Shown piece by piece: positions 27,065-37,700 of a stretch of 64,000 nt of DNA. The position numbers and the translations under genes were made by a program. The notes beneath the pieces were generated by a model that saw only the letters and a program-made list of their open reading frames with translations, ran no database searches and was not told where the DNA came from. The DNA comes from Chitinophagaceae bacterium. Its GTDB lineage: Bacteria; Bacteroidota; Bacteroidia; Chitinophagales; Chitinophagaceae. Position 1 is the first letter of the stretch; each line of letters begins with the position of its first letter. The DNA lies in NCBI GenBank assembly GCA_022843585.1, contig JALHNJ010000002.1, positions 186,001-250,000 on the forward strand, written 5' to 3'.

Positions 27065-27074
27065 TCCGAGGCAG

Positions 27075-27635
27075 TTAATTACCATTTTTTAGCATCGTTT
27101 TTATCAATTCTAATTGAGGATTTCTGACTAATATTGGGACCTTGGTCTCTCCAAAATAATATGCGGCATTCAGCCGGTGTTTACCATCGATAGGGACTAG
27201 CTCTACGGATGAAATTAAATGCTCACGACCAATTTTACGAAAATGTTCTTCCGTAAATACAAGGATAGTAGGGGGAGTTAGCTTTTCACCCTGCTGCCAA
27301 TGATGGATAATTGAACTTGTACTGCGGTCTGCTGAATGTTCGAACAAGTGTCTGCTTCGTACCATATCCTGGTAACCGCTTGTCATGCAATTCAGCAATG
27401 TTTCTATATTAACGTCTTTAATGATAGACATTCCATCCTTAATCAATGCATCTACGAGCTGAACGCCATTTTCCATATCTATATCACCAACGGACAAATG
27501 CCATTTGACCTGTGGGGTAGTAAGACTTCCACTAGTATAAGCTGACATAACTTTAACATGAATTGCATTGCTTTCGGTATTTGCTGCTAGCTGCAGTTTG
27601 CACATCGTTAGCATTTTGTCGAAATCTTCAGACAT
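27075..27635 (-). CDS. ParB/sulfiredoxin-fold-like protein, last gene of four-gene operon
   Basis: 186 residues. Near residue 145-175 there is LVPIDGKHRLNAAYYFGE followed by TKVPILV, the GxHR/DGxHRxxA signature and following beta strand of the ParB N-terminal/sulfiredoxin fold, used for nucleotide binding or NTP-dependent DNA functions. It starts 11 nt after the metalloprotease stop. Position suggests it belongs functionally to the nuclease/protease operon, but its role is unknown. Confidence 0.6.
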   Translation of the reverse strand: MSEDFDKMLTMCKLQLAANTESNAIHVKVMSAYTSGSLTTPQVKWHLSVGDIDMENGVQLVDALIKDGMSIIKDVNIETLLNCMTSGYQDMVRSRHLFEHSADRSTSSIIHHWQQGEKLTPPTILVFTEEHFRKIGREHLISSVELVPIDGKHRLNAAYYFGETKVPILVRNPQLELIKTMLKNGN

Positions 27636-27646
27636 AAAGTAATGGA

Positions 27647-28648
27647 TTATTTTGTCGCTGATTTATTCCAGACATCCATAGCATTTCTGTATTCCTTAAC
27701 CTCAAACTGAAGTAGTGAAAATAAATAATTGGCGAGTGGTTTGGAAAGGTCTTTACTGTCATCAATGATACCGGTTATATTCGTTTTGAAAACACCCTTT
27801 GCTTCAAGTTGTTTATACAAGTCAAGAATGGACCTGAACAAGACACCTTCATTCAATACAATTCCCGCTTTCTGGAAATAAGGGCTATGGCCGACATGAT
27901 GGGTAAGATTCAATACAACATTTAGCTGACGCAGAAAAGAATGCGGATGATCTTGCTGTTCGAAGTATATTTCTTCGGGCTTAGCTGAAAAATTAAGTGT
28001 ATAGTTTAGCAGGCAACACCCGAAAAATACAAATGTATCCATGGTGTTCTCTATTGATACTTTATCCTTAAATGTTCTTTCAATATATTGTTCAATATGG
28101 GTAGCGACATTAATGGTTGCAAATGTATCTGCGTTTATTTCGAGTATATGTTTCACACGATCATAGCCGGATTTACCAGAAAGATTGTATCGTTCCTTTA
28201 AGGTGATATCATCCTTTGTTCCGCTTAATTGAAAAAGGTGGGCCAATTCATGGTAATAGGTAAACTGTGTACAGATCTGGAAGGCCAGGATATTGGCGGG
28301 ATTATCGAACTTACTGAACGTTTCAGGAAGAAGGCCGGTGATGAAATCTGCAAGCTGGTTGTTGTCATGATAATTTTCAAAACAGGAACGGATTAAACCG
28401 ACATTGATCTCGATGACAAAATGTTTCTTCCTGATTCCTGCTCCTGCGTTTACTTCAAAGCTGTTGGTAAACAAGAAAACATTGGGCGCAATTGGTTCTT
28501 GCTTGGACTGGATATCGAGATTATCACGACAAAACTTATAGTAATTCGTGAGAAACTCTTTATAAACGCTTTCACTAAAATCATAAACGTCTTCCGGTAA
28601 AACCACATTTGCAGCAATTGCACCTTTTATTTCGTCTGTATAGTTCAT
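27647..28648 (-). CDS. Zinc metalloprotease (HELAH, gluzincin-like)
   Basis: 333 residues, cytoplasmic. YYHELAHLFQ gives the HExxH zinc motif at residues 133-137. ILEINADTFA (Glu170, Asp174) is the ExxxD pattern that supplies the third ligand, and DHPHSFLR (233-240) resembles the HPxxxxR box of M48-type and Lit-type peptidases. These are characteristic of gluzincins. It starts 29 nt after the second nuclease gene and precedes the ParB-like gene by 11 nt. A protease beside nucleases suggests activation by cleavage or host-protein cleavage; this is inference. Confidence 0.75.
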   Translation of the reverse strand: MNYTDEIKGAIAANVVLPEDVYDFSESVYKEFLTNYYKFCRDNLDIQSKQEPIAPNVFLFTNSFEVNAGAGIRKKHFVIEINVGLIRSCFENYHDNNQLADFITGLLPETFSKFDNPANILAFQICTQFTYYHELAHLFQLSGTKDDITLKERYNLSGKSGYDRVKHILEINADTFATINVATHIEQYIERTFKDKVSIENTMDTFVFFGCCLLNYTLNFSAKPEEIYFEQQDHPHSFLRQLNVVLNLTHHVGHSPYFQKAGIVLNEGVLFRSILDLYKQLEAKGVFKTNITGIIDDSKDLSKPLANYLFSLLQFEVKEYRNAMDVWNKSATK

Positions 28649-28677
28649 ATTTCATTTGGTTTATAGGTCGAACCAGA

Positions 28678-29838
28678 TCACCTCATATCCTTACTGTGCG
28701 TCTGCCTTATATTTTTGAAAAAACCAAGCTCCTCCTTAATGGAGTCAGCATAGGCAATGAATTTTTCATCAATCTCCGGCATGTCAAGATAATGCAGGTC
28801 AAATGTAAAATTGTCTTCCGATGTTCGGCCTATGGCAACACCAATAATTCTTTTTGCTTCCGGGAACTGAGCTCTTGCAATGACGCAGCGCAGTCCTAAT
28901 TCCCGTTCCTTATGTTCCCAGTTATCGCCGGTTAAGGGCATAAAAACATAGGTATGCTCCGCCCCATCAAAGGGCTTTATCATCCTTGCTTTTACTTTTG
29001 TTTTAGAAGTATTCTCCAGGATCAGGCCCAGTTCCATCCTGTTGATCCGGGGTTCCAGGTTGATCTGCCGGATAGCTCTTTCCATATCACGTCTTTTTTC
29101 ATGAGATATACCCGGCTTGACATGGTCCATATAAAAGCTTTGGATCATCATGTCCCATACATAACTCACTTCGATATCCGTTTTCCATTGGGTATATTTT
29201 TCACACTTGCTATAGTCCTCCCAAAGGTTTTCCCCCACTAGAACAACATCTTCTTCCACGTCGAGTTTAAGTCCCGTCTGAAGATAAAAAGCCAAAAAAT
29301 CAGTTTCATAAGGAAGCATGATGGTGTGCTTTTCAGAAAACCTTTGCTTCGCCAGTAAGTAATTGGTAAAGTCAGTGACAGTATCCAGTTCTTTTAAAAT
29401 AGTAGTAGTAGCTTTTTCATCGAATACATTGACATAACCGCTTTCAAAATCTCCCATTGATAACGGGTAGTAATCTTTGCTCCCAAAGGCAATGGCAACC
29501 CTGTGTATGATCCTTTTCTCCTTTGGTGGCAACGTGATAATGTGATCTGAGTTCTTAAGCTGAATACTTTCAACAGTATTAATAAATCTTTCTGCGCCGT
29601 ATATCTGAGAAATAGATTCAGTAATTGCTTTCTTTACCCACCTGTCATAAACAACTACTTCGTCCTCATGCTGCGAAGGTGCAATATCCTTCACTGAAAA
29701 AATTATGATCGTGTTATGACAGACAACCAAAAGATCACACAGCTCCTTCCCCTTCTTCCCTATTGGACTCGGGAAACTCCAGAACGGCAAGAAAGACATT
29801 GCACATAGATCAGCTACAAATTTCTCTGATGTTGTCAT
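28678..29838 (-). CDS. PD-(D/E)XK-type nuclease-like protein
   Basis: 386 residues from the ATG at 29838; a longer frame reaching 30102 only reads through the antisense of the upstream gene. The N-terminus has KELCDLLVVCHNTIIIFSVK (residues 31-50): a Glu/Asp, a hydrophobic strand and V-K, the D...(E/S)xK core of this fold. The C-terminal half contains ELGLRCVIARAQFPEAKRII. No second domain recognised. It begins 40 nt after the large nuclease gene, consistent with one operon. Confidence 0.55.
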   Translation of the reverse strand: MTTSEKFVADLCAMSFLPFWSFPSPIGKKGKELCDLLVVCHNTIIIFSVKDIAPSQHEDEVVVYDRWVKKAITESISQIYGAERFINTVESIQLKNSDHIITLPPKEKRIIHRVAIAFGSKDYYPLSMGDFESGYVNVFDEKATTTILKELDTVTDFTNYLLAKQRFSEKHTIMLPYETDFLAFYLQTGLKLDVEEDVVLVGENLWEDYSKCEKYTQWKTDIEVSYVWDMMIQSFYMDHVKPGISHEKRRDMERAIRQINLEPRINRMELGLILENTSKTKVKARMIKPFDGAEHTYVFMPLTGDNWEHKERELGLRCVIARAQFPEAKRIIGVAIGRTSEDNFTFDLHYLDMPEIDEKFIAYADSIKEELGFFKNIRQTHSKDMR

Positions 29839-29878
29839 TTTAATAAATTTCAAATTAAAGTAAATCTCCAAATCCTGA

Positions 29879-32041
29879 TTACGATGTATATAACAGGATC
29901 TCTGCAAACCGGTATTCGTTTTTTCCGGTGTCCAGGATCGCGATATAAGAATTTGATGGTTCCCGCTGGCAGGTTTCGCTAATATGCTTGCGGAAATACT
30001 CGACAAACCCTTCTTCGTGCGGGCCCGTCCAATAGGACAGCATCCAGCTCTTGCCAGAGTCATTGTCATCACCAGCGATCCGGAAATCATGGTTATAGCC
30101 ATCCCGTTTGAAACGCTTTTTGATGGTGGCTATATTATCCAATATCTGCTTTTTGGTCTTCGATCCGAATTCAAGTAACTGTACGGCCGCATCGAGACCA
30201 AATTTTAAGTTCGATTCTTCCAGCGCCCTGACCAGTGTTTTTACAGGTTGAATAGAATAATGCTTCAGCTTTTGGACCGGTTTTTTTGTCACCCCTTCCT
30301 CGTATAAATAGTATTTATTGTACTCCTCCATCATCGATTCCAGCAAAATACCAGATAGCTGATCATACCGCTCCTGGATAATATCATCAAAGCGCAGGTT
30401 ACGTTTCAGGTAATAGCCCAGCAGATCAAGCTCATCCAGCACTTTAAACTTTTTATGTTTGAAGAACTCTTTTCTACGGTGCAGGTATTGTATAAAATAG
30501 GCAGGCCCTTCCATATGTTCACAGATGACCCGAAGATCATACAAGCTTACGATCCAGGGAAAAGTCTCCTTCGTAAAAAGGCCGAGTGTATTATCCACCT
30601 TCAAATTACAGGAGATGGCGCTGATGCTTTCAATGGTTAGCGAAATGAAAAATGAATTCTGAAACGTTGTTCCGTCAATCGTCACTTTCCTTCCCTGTTT
30701 GTCTTCAAAAACAGCCGCCGGGTTACCGGTTAAATACTCCTTAGTACGGGTAGCCTGGTAATGGGAGTCTTTAACAAGATCATCAATATGGTTCTCCAGA
30801 CGGTCAATATATCCTTTTTTTGCGCGGTCATGTATACGGTGACCCTTAGCTTCAATGAAAAATGAATTGGTTCCGAGAATAACCAATCCGTCCATTTCGC
30901 CACCGGGGTATTTAAGATGAGTATAATACTGCCCTCCTTTCAGAACGCCTTTGATATGCTCCATTCCCTTTTCCATCAGGTAGTCGTGCCGGGTTTCCAT
31001 ATACTTTGCCTGCTTTTTTCCATCCTTTATTAGTGCACCAGCGAACAGGCGGTCCAGGGAATAATCGAGCAGGGATAATGAAGGAGCAATGTACTGGTTT
31101 TCATGACGGATCAGCGGGCGGTCTTTTAACGGGTGCATAATCTCAGGCTCGGAAAAATCGGCATTGATTTCACCGAACCCGAGAGAAAGCCGGGAGAAAA
31201 AGCTGCGTACTGTTTCGACTTCTAGACTTTCTTCCTCCGCGATCAGTTCAGGTGTAAAACTCAAACGGTCACCCATCATCACCATCTGGTAAGTCGCCAT
31301 GCTTTCAAAAAAATGCATCTCGAGTGCACGATCATCCCAGATGCAGTAAGCATCCAGCATTTCCTGCGGGTAGAATTGCTGTGGTTTTTTCCTGGTCTTT
31401 TTATAAGCAAGAATCTCTTTTAGCATTTGCTGAGAACTTTCTTTTAGTTGCGTGATGGACTCCTGCATCCGCTTATTCACAAGGTCGGCAATAGTAATGC
31501 AGATACGGATCGCCTCTTTGATGGTAAACCCTAGTTCTTTTTTGAAATAATCATCGTAACGTTCGTACAATTCTTCCAGTAGGTCCCAGTGATGGGATTC
31601 AAATGTTTCGTTACGAACGAGGAGCTCCTCACTGGATAAAGCCTGGGCGATATGCTGGATATCCGACACCTTACCGTCCGGTTTGTAAACATGAAACCTG
31701 TGATGATGGATCATTGTATACTTCTGGATGATCTCCAGGCACAGCTCATTGATCACATGCAGGTCTTCAGCAACATCATGCGGCCGAGTAAACTCCCTTA
31801 CACCTAATGTAAAGGGGAATTTCAGGCAGATCAGGGAAAGGTATTCTGCAGCCACAGAAAGCGATCCCGCAACAGGTTTGGCTTCAGGATTAAGTAGGGC
31901 CAACTGGTTACGGAACGCAGTATTAGCAATTACATTAAAGGGGCCGTATTGGCGTACTTTACTATGCAGCTCTGTAATATGCTGCTCAATTTCATTTGTT
32001 ATACGTGCAACGATCTCGTCTATTTTTTCAAACTGTTCCAT
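29879..32041 (-). CDS. Large PD-(D/E)XK nuclease-like protein, first gene of four-gene operon
   Basis: 720 residues. The middle has YPGGEMDGLVILG followed by SFFIEAKGH, giving E382, D384, E397 and K399, the E-D-ExK core of NERD/restriction-endonuclease-like nucleases. N-terminal and C-terminal regions are helical and not recognised. Charged helices around residues 200-250 could be coiled coil. It leads a four-gene operon with gaps of 40, 29 and 11 nt. It looks like a sensor-effector nuclease, but the function is unproven. Confidence 0.6.
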   Translation of the reverse strand: MEQFEKIDEIVARITNEIEQHITELHSKVRQYGPFNVIANTAFRNQLALLNPEAKPVAGSLSVAAEYLSLICLKFPFTLGVREFTRPHDVAEDLHVINELCLEIIQKYTMIHHHRFHVYKPDGKVSDIQHIAQALSSEELLVRNETFESHHWDLLEELYERYDDYFKKELGFTIKEAIRICITIADLVNKRMQESITQLKESSQQMLKEILAYKKTRKKPQQFYPQEMLDAYCIWDDRALEMHFFESMATYQMVMMGDRLSFTPELIAEEESLEVETVRSFFSRLSLGFGEINADFSEPEIMHPLKDRPLIRHENQYIAPSLSLLDYSLDRLFAGALIKDGKKQAKYMETRHDYLMEKGMEHIKGVLKGGQYYTHLKYPGGEMDGLVILGTNSFFIEAKGHRIHDRAKKGYIDRLENHIDDLVKDSHYQATRTKEYLTGNPAAVFEDKQGRKVTIDGTTFQNSFFISLTIESISAISCNLKVDNTLGLFTKETFPWIVSLYDLRVICEHMEGPAYFIQYLHRRKEFFKHKKFKVLDELDLLGYYLKRNLRFDDIIQERYDQLSGILLESMMEEYNKYYLYEEGVTKKPVQKLKHYSIQPVKTLVRALEESNLKFGLDAAVQLLEFGSKTKKQILDNIATIKKRFKRDGYNHDFRIAGDDNDSGKSWMLSYWTGPHEEGFVEYFRKHISETCQREPSNSYIAILDTGKNEYRFAEILLYTS

Positions 32042-32253
32042 ATGTTTTGGATCAAAATAATGTAAGGGAATAAATCAGACTGTTGAAAAACATTCAGCAA
32101 AGAAGAATGCTCAGGCTGATCAGGACTAGTAGCCCCGCGAACCAAATATCGATCGGCAGAGCTGCGACCGCGTCTGGAAAAAGTCACCTATAATTGGACC
32201 GAATTGCATAGTTGTAAAGTTACGGGAAAGGCCACATTCCTATTTCTTTTCCT

Positions 32254-32616
32254 TCAGACCGCCGAATTCTGGTTGTTTTTTCGATATTCGCCCGGTGTCA
32301 TTCCAACTGTCCTTTTAAAAATGTTCTGAAAATTAGTGCTCTCCGTATATCCCACCGCTTCTGCAATCATCTGCAGCGTATTATTAGTTTTCGTCAGCAG
32401 GTCTTTTGCCTGGTCCATTCTCACCTGTAAGTAAAAACTGGCAATGCTTAGTCCATAGATCTTCTTAAATATCCGCTTAAGTGTATATGGTGTGACACTA
32501 CATTGGCCAGCAAGTGAAGAAAGGGAATAAGCCACTGCAAGGTCAGAAATGATCAACCTTCGGGCTTTTTCTGCAATCTCCTTATCAGTAGGTATACTGT
32601 AACCAGGCATCAGCAA
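32254..32616 (-). CDS. AraC-type DNA-binding protein (DNA-binding domain only)
   Basis: 120 residues covering both helix-turn-helix units of the AraC fold: LSSLAGQCSVTPYTLKRIFK and MIAEAVGYTESTNFQNIFKR, with the FxRxxGMTPxxYR signature at VGMTPGEYRK. There is no ligand-binding domain. It lies 212 nt upstream of the four-gene nuclease operon and reads toward it, so it may regulate that operon. 32042-32253 shows no gene. Confidence 0.8.
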   Translation of the reverse strand: MLMPGYSIPTDKEIAEKARRLIISDLAVAYSLSSLAGQCSVTPYTLKRIFKKIYGLSIASFYLQVRMDQAKDLLTKTNNTLQMIAEAVGYTESTNFQNIFKRTVGMTPGEYRKNNQNSAV

Positions 32617-32688
32617 ACCTCTACACTTCCAAAAGCAAAGGTTTGCCCTAGCCGTATTCCGAATTAGCCAGAAAGTATTTTAACCGGC

Positions 32689-33399
32689 CTACATATGCAC
32701 CGGGCCTTCTATACCAAAACCATTGGGCGGGGGGAAAGCAATTTTTTCCAACTCAGCTTTCTCACCCTTTCTTGTATAAATATCAAAAATGCCTCTGTTG
32801 CCTTTTCCCTGGAGGTATTTACCTACTTTTCTTTCCAGCCATCCGCTTGCGGTAATGCCGACAAATTTTTTGTAATGAATTCTGTTAGCTAACGGCGATG
32901 CACAACTAAAACCCTCTTTAGCATTCCCTGTTAAATTCGCCTGTGGGTGCAATGAATGATAATACTTCCACCAGACTGAAATGCGTAATTCTTCAAACCC
33001 GATATCATCCCACATCACTACGGAAGGATAACCGAATATTTCCAAAAATATATGCCCCTTTTCATCTACCGAATCATCCGGTGCAGTTAAGGAAATCAAC
33101 TTGCGGTTTATTAATTCATTCAATGCAGCGATCAGCAACTTCTTATACGGGTTAATAGTTTGTAGCTGCTGCTTTTGTTTAAGATTCAACCGTGGTGGTT
33201 CTTTCCGACCAGATAGGTTGCTTCTGTTGGCTGCGGTTGTGGTATTCAGCAGATTCACGAAATTATTCCAGTTGGTAAACCCGGCTTTCATAGCAACTTG
33301 ATCAAGTGCACTCAGGTATGAAATGCCCTCCGTTTTCTTGAGGTTTCTAGCTTGCCTTTTAAGAAATGTGGCCGTATGGCCTTGTATTTTAATATCCAT
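32689..33399 (-). CDS. Hypothetical mobile-element protein with GFTNW-type N-terminus
   Basis: 236 residues from the internal ATG at 33399 (the frame opens at 33432). The N-terminus (ATFLKRQARNLKKTEGISYL, then MKAGFTNWNNFVNLL) is a short helical motif found at the start of several plasmid and ICE proteins. The rest (LLIAALNELINRKLISLT, HIFLEIFGYPSVVMWDDI) is not recognised. Reads leftward toward the AraC-type gene. Confidence 0.45.
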   Translation of the reverse strand: MDIKIQGHTATFLKRQARNLKKTEGISYLSALDQVAMKAGFTNWNNFVNLLNTTTAANRSNLSGRKEPPRLNLKQKQQLQTINPYKKLLIAALNELINRKLISLTAPDDSVDEKGHIFLEIFGYPSVVMWDDIGFEELRISVWWKYYHSLHPQANLTGNAKEGFSCASPLANRIHYKKFVGITASGWLERKVGKYLQGKGNRGIFDIYTRKGEKAELEKIAFPPPNGFGIEGPVHM

Positions 33400-33569
33400 C
33401 GTTATCCAAAACTCCCGCCGGAAAAATGTCACCCGTCTACCATCTTTCGAAACGAGAAATTGGTTTCGATAGATAATTTATTTGAAGGCGGTGCTGATAC
33501 AGCTTTGCTAAGACGAGTGGCAGGCTTCCGCGTTAAGCATGGTAAATATAACCATTAAAATGAACACTT

Positions 33570-33740
33570 AAAAATGAGTTCACGACCCATTCACCGAGAT
33601 AAACATTAGGATAGCTGTAGCCCAAACCCAGCCCTGCAGTTCCCCATATCACTCTTCACATTAGGGATTCCGTAACCGCTTCCGAAAAAGAATGACTCCC
33701 ATTTTTATCAATAAGATTAAATTCCATTTCAGTTCTGTAC
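33570..33740 (-). pseudogene. Degraded coding remnant
   Basis: In the roughly 360-nt stretch before the gene at 33797, the minus strand encodes broken but protein-like pieces in shifting frames (EFNLIDKNGSHSF, FFFGSGYGIPNV, GLGLGYSYPNVYLGEWVV). They read as one protein only with at least two frameshifts. The Gly/Tyr/aromatic pattern resembles an outer-membrane or secreted protein; identity unknown. The rest of 33433-33796 shows no gene. Confidence 0.3.
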
Positions 33741-33796
33741 CTTAGAAAAGATTGTCTGGACTCCTGTTGAATCTGATCCCGAAATAATATCAATCA

Positions 33797-34768
33797 ATGG
33801 ACAACATACTTTATTATCCCTCTATCAATTTGCCCAAAACTCCTTGGGTTACTCAGAGCATTTTATATTGGGATAAGGTCTCTACGATCGTTCCTTATGA
33901 ATATTTCGAAAATCCGGATTTACTGGACAAAGAGATGAAGGAATTGGTGGCAGCGGGAGCGGTCAATCAGGAGCCGACCATGCATTACGGACCACAGGAG
34001 GTTGAAGCTTCCAAAGGGATATTCAAAATGCTCCTGCAAAACAAACACAGTTTTCCTGAATTGCGCACAAGCTTTGGGAATGGAAACCGCTGGAAGATTC
34101 ACAAAGAAAAATTCAGCGATGAGTTATTCGATCACCTGGTCGCATGGGGATTGGCAATCAAACAGGAGAATGAATACTGGTATTGGGTTGAAGAATCGGT
34201 TGCTGCATCGATGATGACGGTACTCGCCACATTGATCGGAGAGAAAACAAAATCCATACCCTCTACTGATGAAATGAGATTCTTACCGGAGGCGGGGCTT
34301 TTTCTTCCTGCGAAGTCGGAAAAGGAAAATTTCACCAGCAGGATACTGGATGAAGTGATGCCTTATCCGGAGAAGTTTACGGTCTCCGAACTGGTAGATT
34401 TCAAAGACAAATATGCCGGAGAGTTGAAAGATTTCAGAAGACTGGTAGAACGGTGTGTTCTGCAGATAAGAAACTTTGATAAGAAAGAACTTCAAGAAGA
34501 AGCATTCGATTCTTATGTAAAAGAAATAACCGAACGCAGGAAAAAACTGGAAGCACGACTTAAAGAAAACAAGCTGGGAAAAATTGGGCGTAGTACAATA
34601 AAGACAGCCGTGCTGGAAACCGCCATATCAGTGATAGCAGGGGATATCATAACACCGACGGCTACCATTTTGAATGGAGTTAACGAAGCGCGAAAACAGT
34701 TTATGGAAAACCCGATACGCGATGAGGATTTAGCCTACATCGCATTGCTCGAACATAAAAATAAATAG
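33797..34768 (+). CDS. Uncharacterised defence-island protein (DUF6236-like)
   Basis: 323 residues. The N-terminus LYYPSINLPKTPWVTQSILY followed by WDKVSTIVPYEYFENP resembles the YYP...LYWDxxxxIVP pattern I associate with DUF6236; that name is tentative. A predicted coiled-coil region lies near residues 235-265 (KEITERRKKLEARLKENKLG). No enzyme motif. The gene converges on the restriction-modification gene with only 19 nt between their ends and is read alone. Role unknown; location in a defence island is suggestive. Confidence 0.55.
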   Translation: MDNILYYPSINLPKTPWVTQSILYWDKVSTIVPYEYFENPDLLDKEMKELVAAGAVNQEPTMHYGPQEVEASKGIFKMLLQNKHSFPELRTSFGNGNRWKIHKEKFSDELFDHLVAWGLAIKQENEYWYWVEESVAASMMTVLATLIGEKTKSIPSTDEMRFLPEAGLFLPAKSEKENFTSRILDEVMPYPEKFTVSELVDFKDKYAGELKDFRRLVERCVLQIRNFDKKELQEEAFDSYVKEITERRKKLEARLKENKLGKIGRSTIKTAVLETAISVIAGDIITPTATILNGVNEARKQFMENPIRDEDLAYIALLEHKNK

Positions 34769-34787
34769 CGCCAAATAACAATTCTCC

Positions 34788-37700
34788 TCACCGAACAAAC
34801 AAGCCTTCACCTGTTTTTCTTAGCAAGCCCAGACCATTCAGGGTTTCTAGCAATTGACCAATTTGTTGCTCACGGGCTATCGCTGCAGTCTTCGATGCTT
34901 TTTTAAATTTCTTGTTAATAGCGGAAGCTGATAAAGGCTGGACTGTTTGGATAATGATGCGTTGAACAGCCTGCGCTTGTTCGGATAAGTTCTTGGGCCA
35001 CTCAGTTGCTTGACTTGCCGAAGATGTAGCAGAGGATTCTTCAGCTACCATATTCAATCCACCCTGCTTCACCAGACCTGTTGGATTCTGATATTCCACA
35101 CGAAGCCATCGTACAAGACCATGCTCCTCTTCAGCCGACCTTTCATGATTTAGTCGAACCAATTTCTCCAGGATTTCAAATTCTGTCAGATTAGTGGGCC
35201 ATCCATACGCTTCGGCTACTGCATTATCAACTTCATGATGAAGCTGAAGAAGTATGCTGATTAAACCCTCCTCATGAATTTTCAATTCTTCAGAGTCCAA
35301 CTGCTCACCTTTGGTTACCTTTTCAAGAACATTATACATGTCGGTTAGCGTAAGATGAGGATGGGTAGCCTGCCTTTGTTTCCTGTGATTATCTAGTTTT
35401 TCTGATAGCTGACGGATTTTTTCGGTGTGTTCTTTTGTTGGGTTGGGAAAAGGAAAAGTTTGAAAACATTTCGTTGTATTATAAACAGGATCATTTCCTA
35501 CCCCTAATCTTCCACCAGCAGCCAATGCCCAACACACATGGATTTTACTAGATAGTACTCCTAAATAATAATAATCATCCAGGGCAATGTTGACTAACTT
35601 ATGATCCGGCAAAATGCTGATGTCTTGAAAAACGAAAAATCGATGTTTCGCCGTTTCAGGAGTTGAGATATATTTTGATAGCCCAGTCAAAGCAGCTCTG
35701 AGTCCTTGCCGAGATTCTCCAAACAACCACCATTTTTCTTTCAATCTGGGTCGGTTGTTTTGATCCCTTTCTGGTTTAACATGTGCCAGTAAATGTTGAT
35801 ACACTTCCGGATATTTATCTCTTACTTCAATTTCGCTTAATAGATACATATCAATTAAGTAAACACCACGAGGCTTAGAGGTTAAATCCCTTCCGTTTCG
35901 GAAAGGACGGATACGGGCTTCAAGCTCTGGATTTGATCCTAAGCCGAGTTCCTTCGCTTTTTCCTTTGTAACGATAAACCCTTTACCTGCAAGCATCATC
36001 CCAAAACTGCTAATGGATTTATTTGCGGCAAGTACGGCCGTCGAAGTAATGTCTGCGCCAACTTTCAAATCGGGATGAATTCTCCCCGTTATTTCATTTA
36101 ACTGAACATCTGAATAAGCTTCATTATTTTGAAATTCATCAACAACCATATCCAATCGACCGGGCAAATTCTTCTCATCGGCTACTGTTATTGCAATGCG
36201 GACATCCGCACCATCGTTACTGTCTACCCAGGGATGATTAGGAATGGCATAGGATATATATATAGGATCCGTTGAATCGAGAAAATTCTGAACAATTCTT
36301 CTGTTAAAAGATTGAGTAATACTATTTGTAGTAATCAGACCAAATCGTTCTACTTGTTTTGCCTGTAATAATCTTGCAGAATTATACCACCAATACATTA
36401 CAAAATCTGCGCTTTCAGGAACAACATCTTTGTAGGCGAGCCGGATTGCTTCTGTATACCCGTCTCCCAAGACTTCCCTCATTCTCTTATTCCCAATAAA
36501 CGGCGGATTTCCTACTATAAAATCAGCTTCCGGCCAAATAGCTGGTTTCGGATCAATATAATCTACAATGGGAGTACGGGCTGTTTCATCGGGAATTTCC
36601 AGACCCGTTACCGGATGTGGTTTGGTAGTATGTCCGTCCCAGCGGGTCATTGCTTCTCCATTTTCATTGACTCTTGGCAGGGTGCTGGTATAACTTAATA
36701 CAGCATCCTGAAACTGAATATTACCGTATTGCCGCAGGATGGGATCTTCCAGGCGTTTGGCATGTCCGTGGGTCCGGAAATGCCATTGCAGGTAACCGAT
36801 CCAGAGTACTACATCTGCGATAGCGGCGGCTCTTGGATTGACTTCAAGGCCGAGAAACTGTGCCGGTGTGACGGTATATCCACCGGTCATATCTAGACCT
36901 AATTGCCGGGGGAAATGCGCTATATATTCTGCCACTTCACCTTCCAGTCGCTTCAGGTGTTCCAGGGTAACATAGAGGAAATTTCCACTGCCACAGGCCG
37001 GGTCCAGTATACGCACCGAACAGAGTCTGCGGTGAAACTTATTGATTTCTTTCAATGCCCCAGCATCATCGCCCTTGGTTTCCAGTATGGCGGATGCCGC
37101 ACGGGTAGCTTCCCATTCCTCCCGCAAAGGCTCTATGACGGTGGGCATGACAAGCCGTTCTACATAGGCTCTTGGGGTATAGTGGGCACCCAATTTATGC
37201 CGTTCACGGGGTTGCAAGGCCCGCTCAAGTAAGGTGCCGAAAATAGCTGGTTCCACTTCACCCCAGTCTGCCTGGGAAGCCAGGATCAATAGATCCGCTT
37301 GTGCGGCGGTAATCGGTAAAGCCTCCTGTTCTTTGAACAGAAATCCATTGAACTGGGGGATCAACGAACGAAGGGCCGGATCAAAGCCCCCTTTGTCCAT
37401 ACTGACCCAAAGTGATTGCAGGGCTTGTGGGAGCAGATCCAGTTGCTCCCGGTAATCCTGGAGTAATTTGGTAAAAGATTTTTCTGGTAACAACTGAACA
37501 TCTTCAGCAAACATGGTAAAGAGACAACGCATGAGAAACCCGGCGACCTTTTCCGGGGCATGTCCGGCCTGCTCCAGCAGGGTAGCCAGTTTTGCCAGCC
37601 GCTCTGCCAACTCACGGGTTACTTTAGCGGCCCTTTTGCTGGGGTCCAGTTGCAGGGGATCAGTAAACAGCAATCGTAAACGTTCCCGGATTTCTTCTTT

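Noticed and set aside
29839-30102. N-terminal extension of the second nuclease gene
   Set aside because: It only reads antisense through the upstream nuclease gene; the ATG at 29838 fits the operon gap.
32042-32253. Short hydrophobic reading frame (about 29 residues) on the minus strand
   Set aside because: No start codon; too short to support as a gene.
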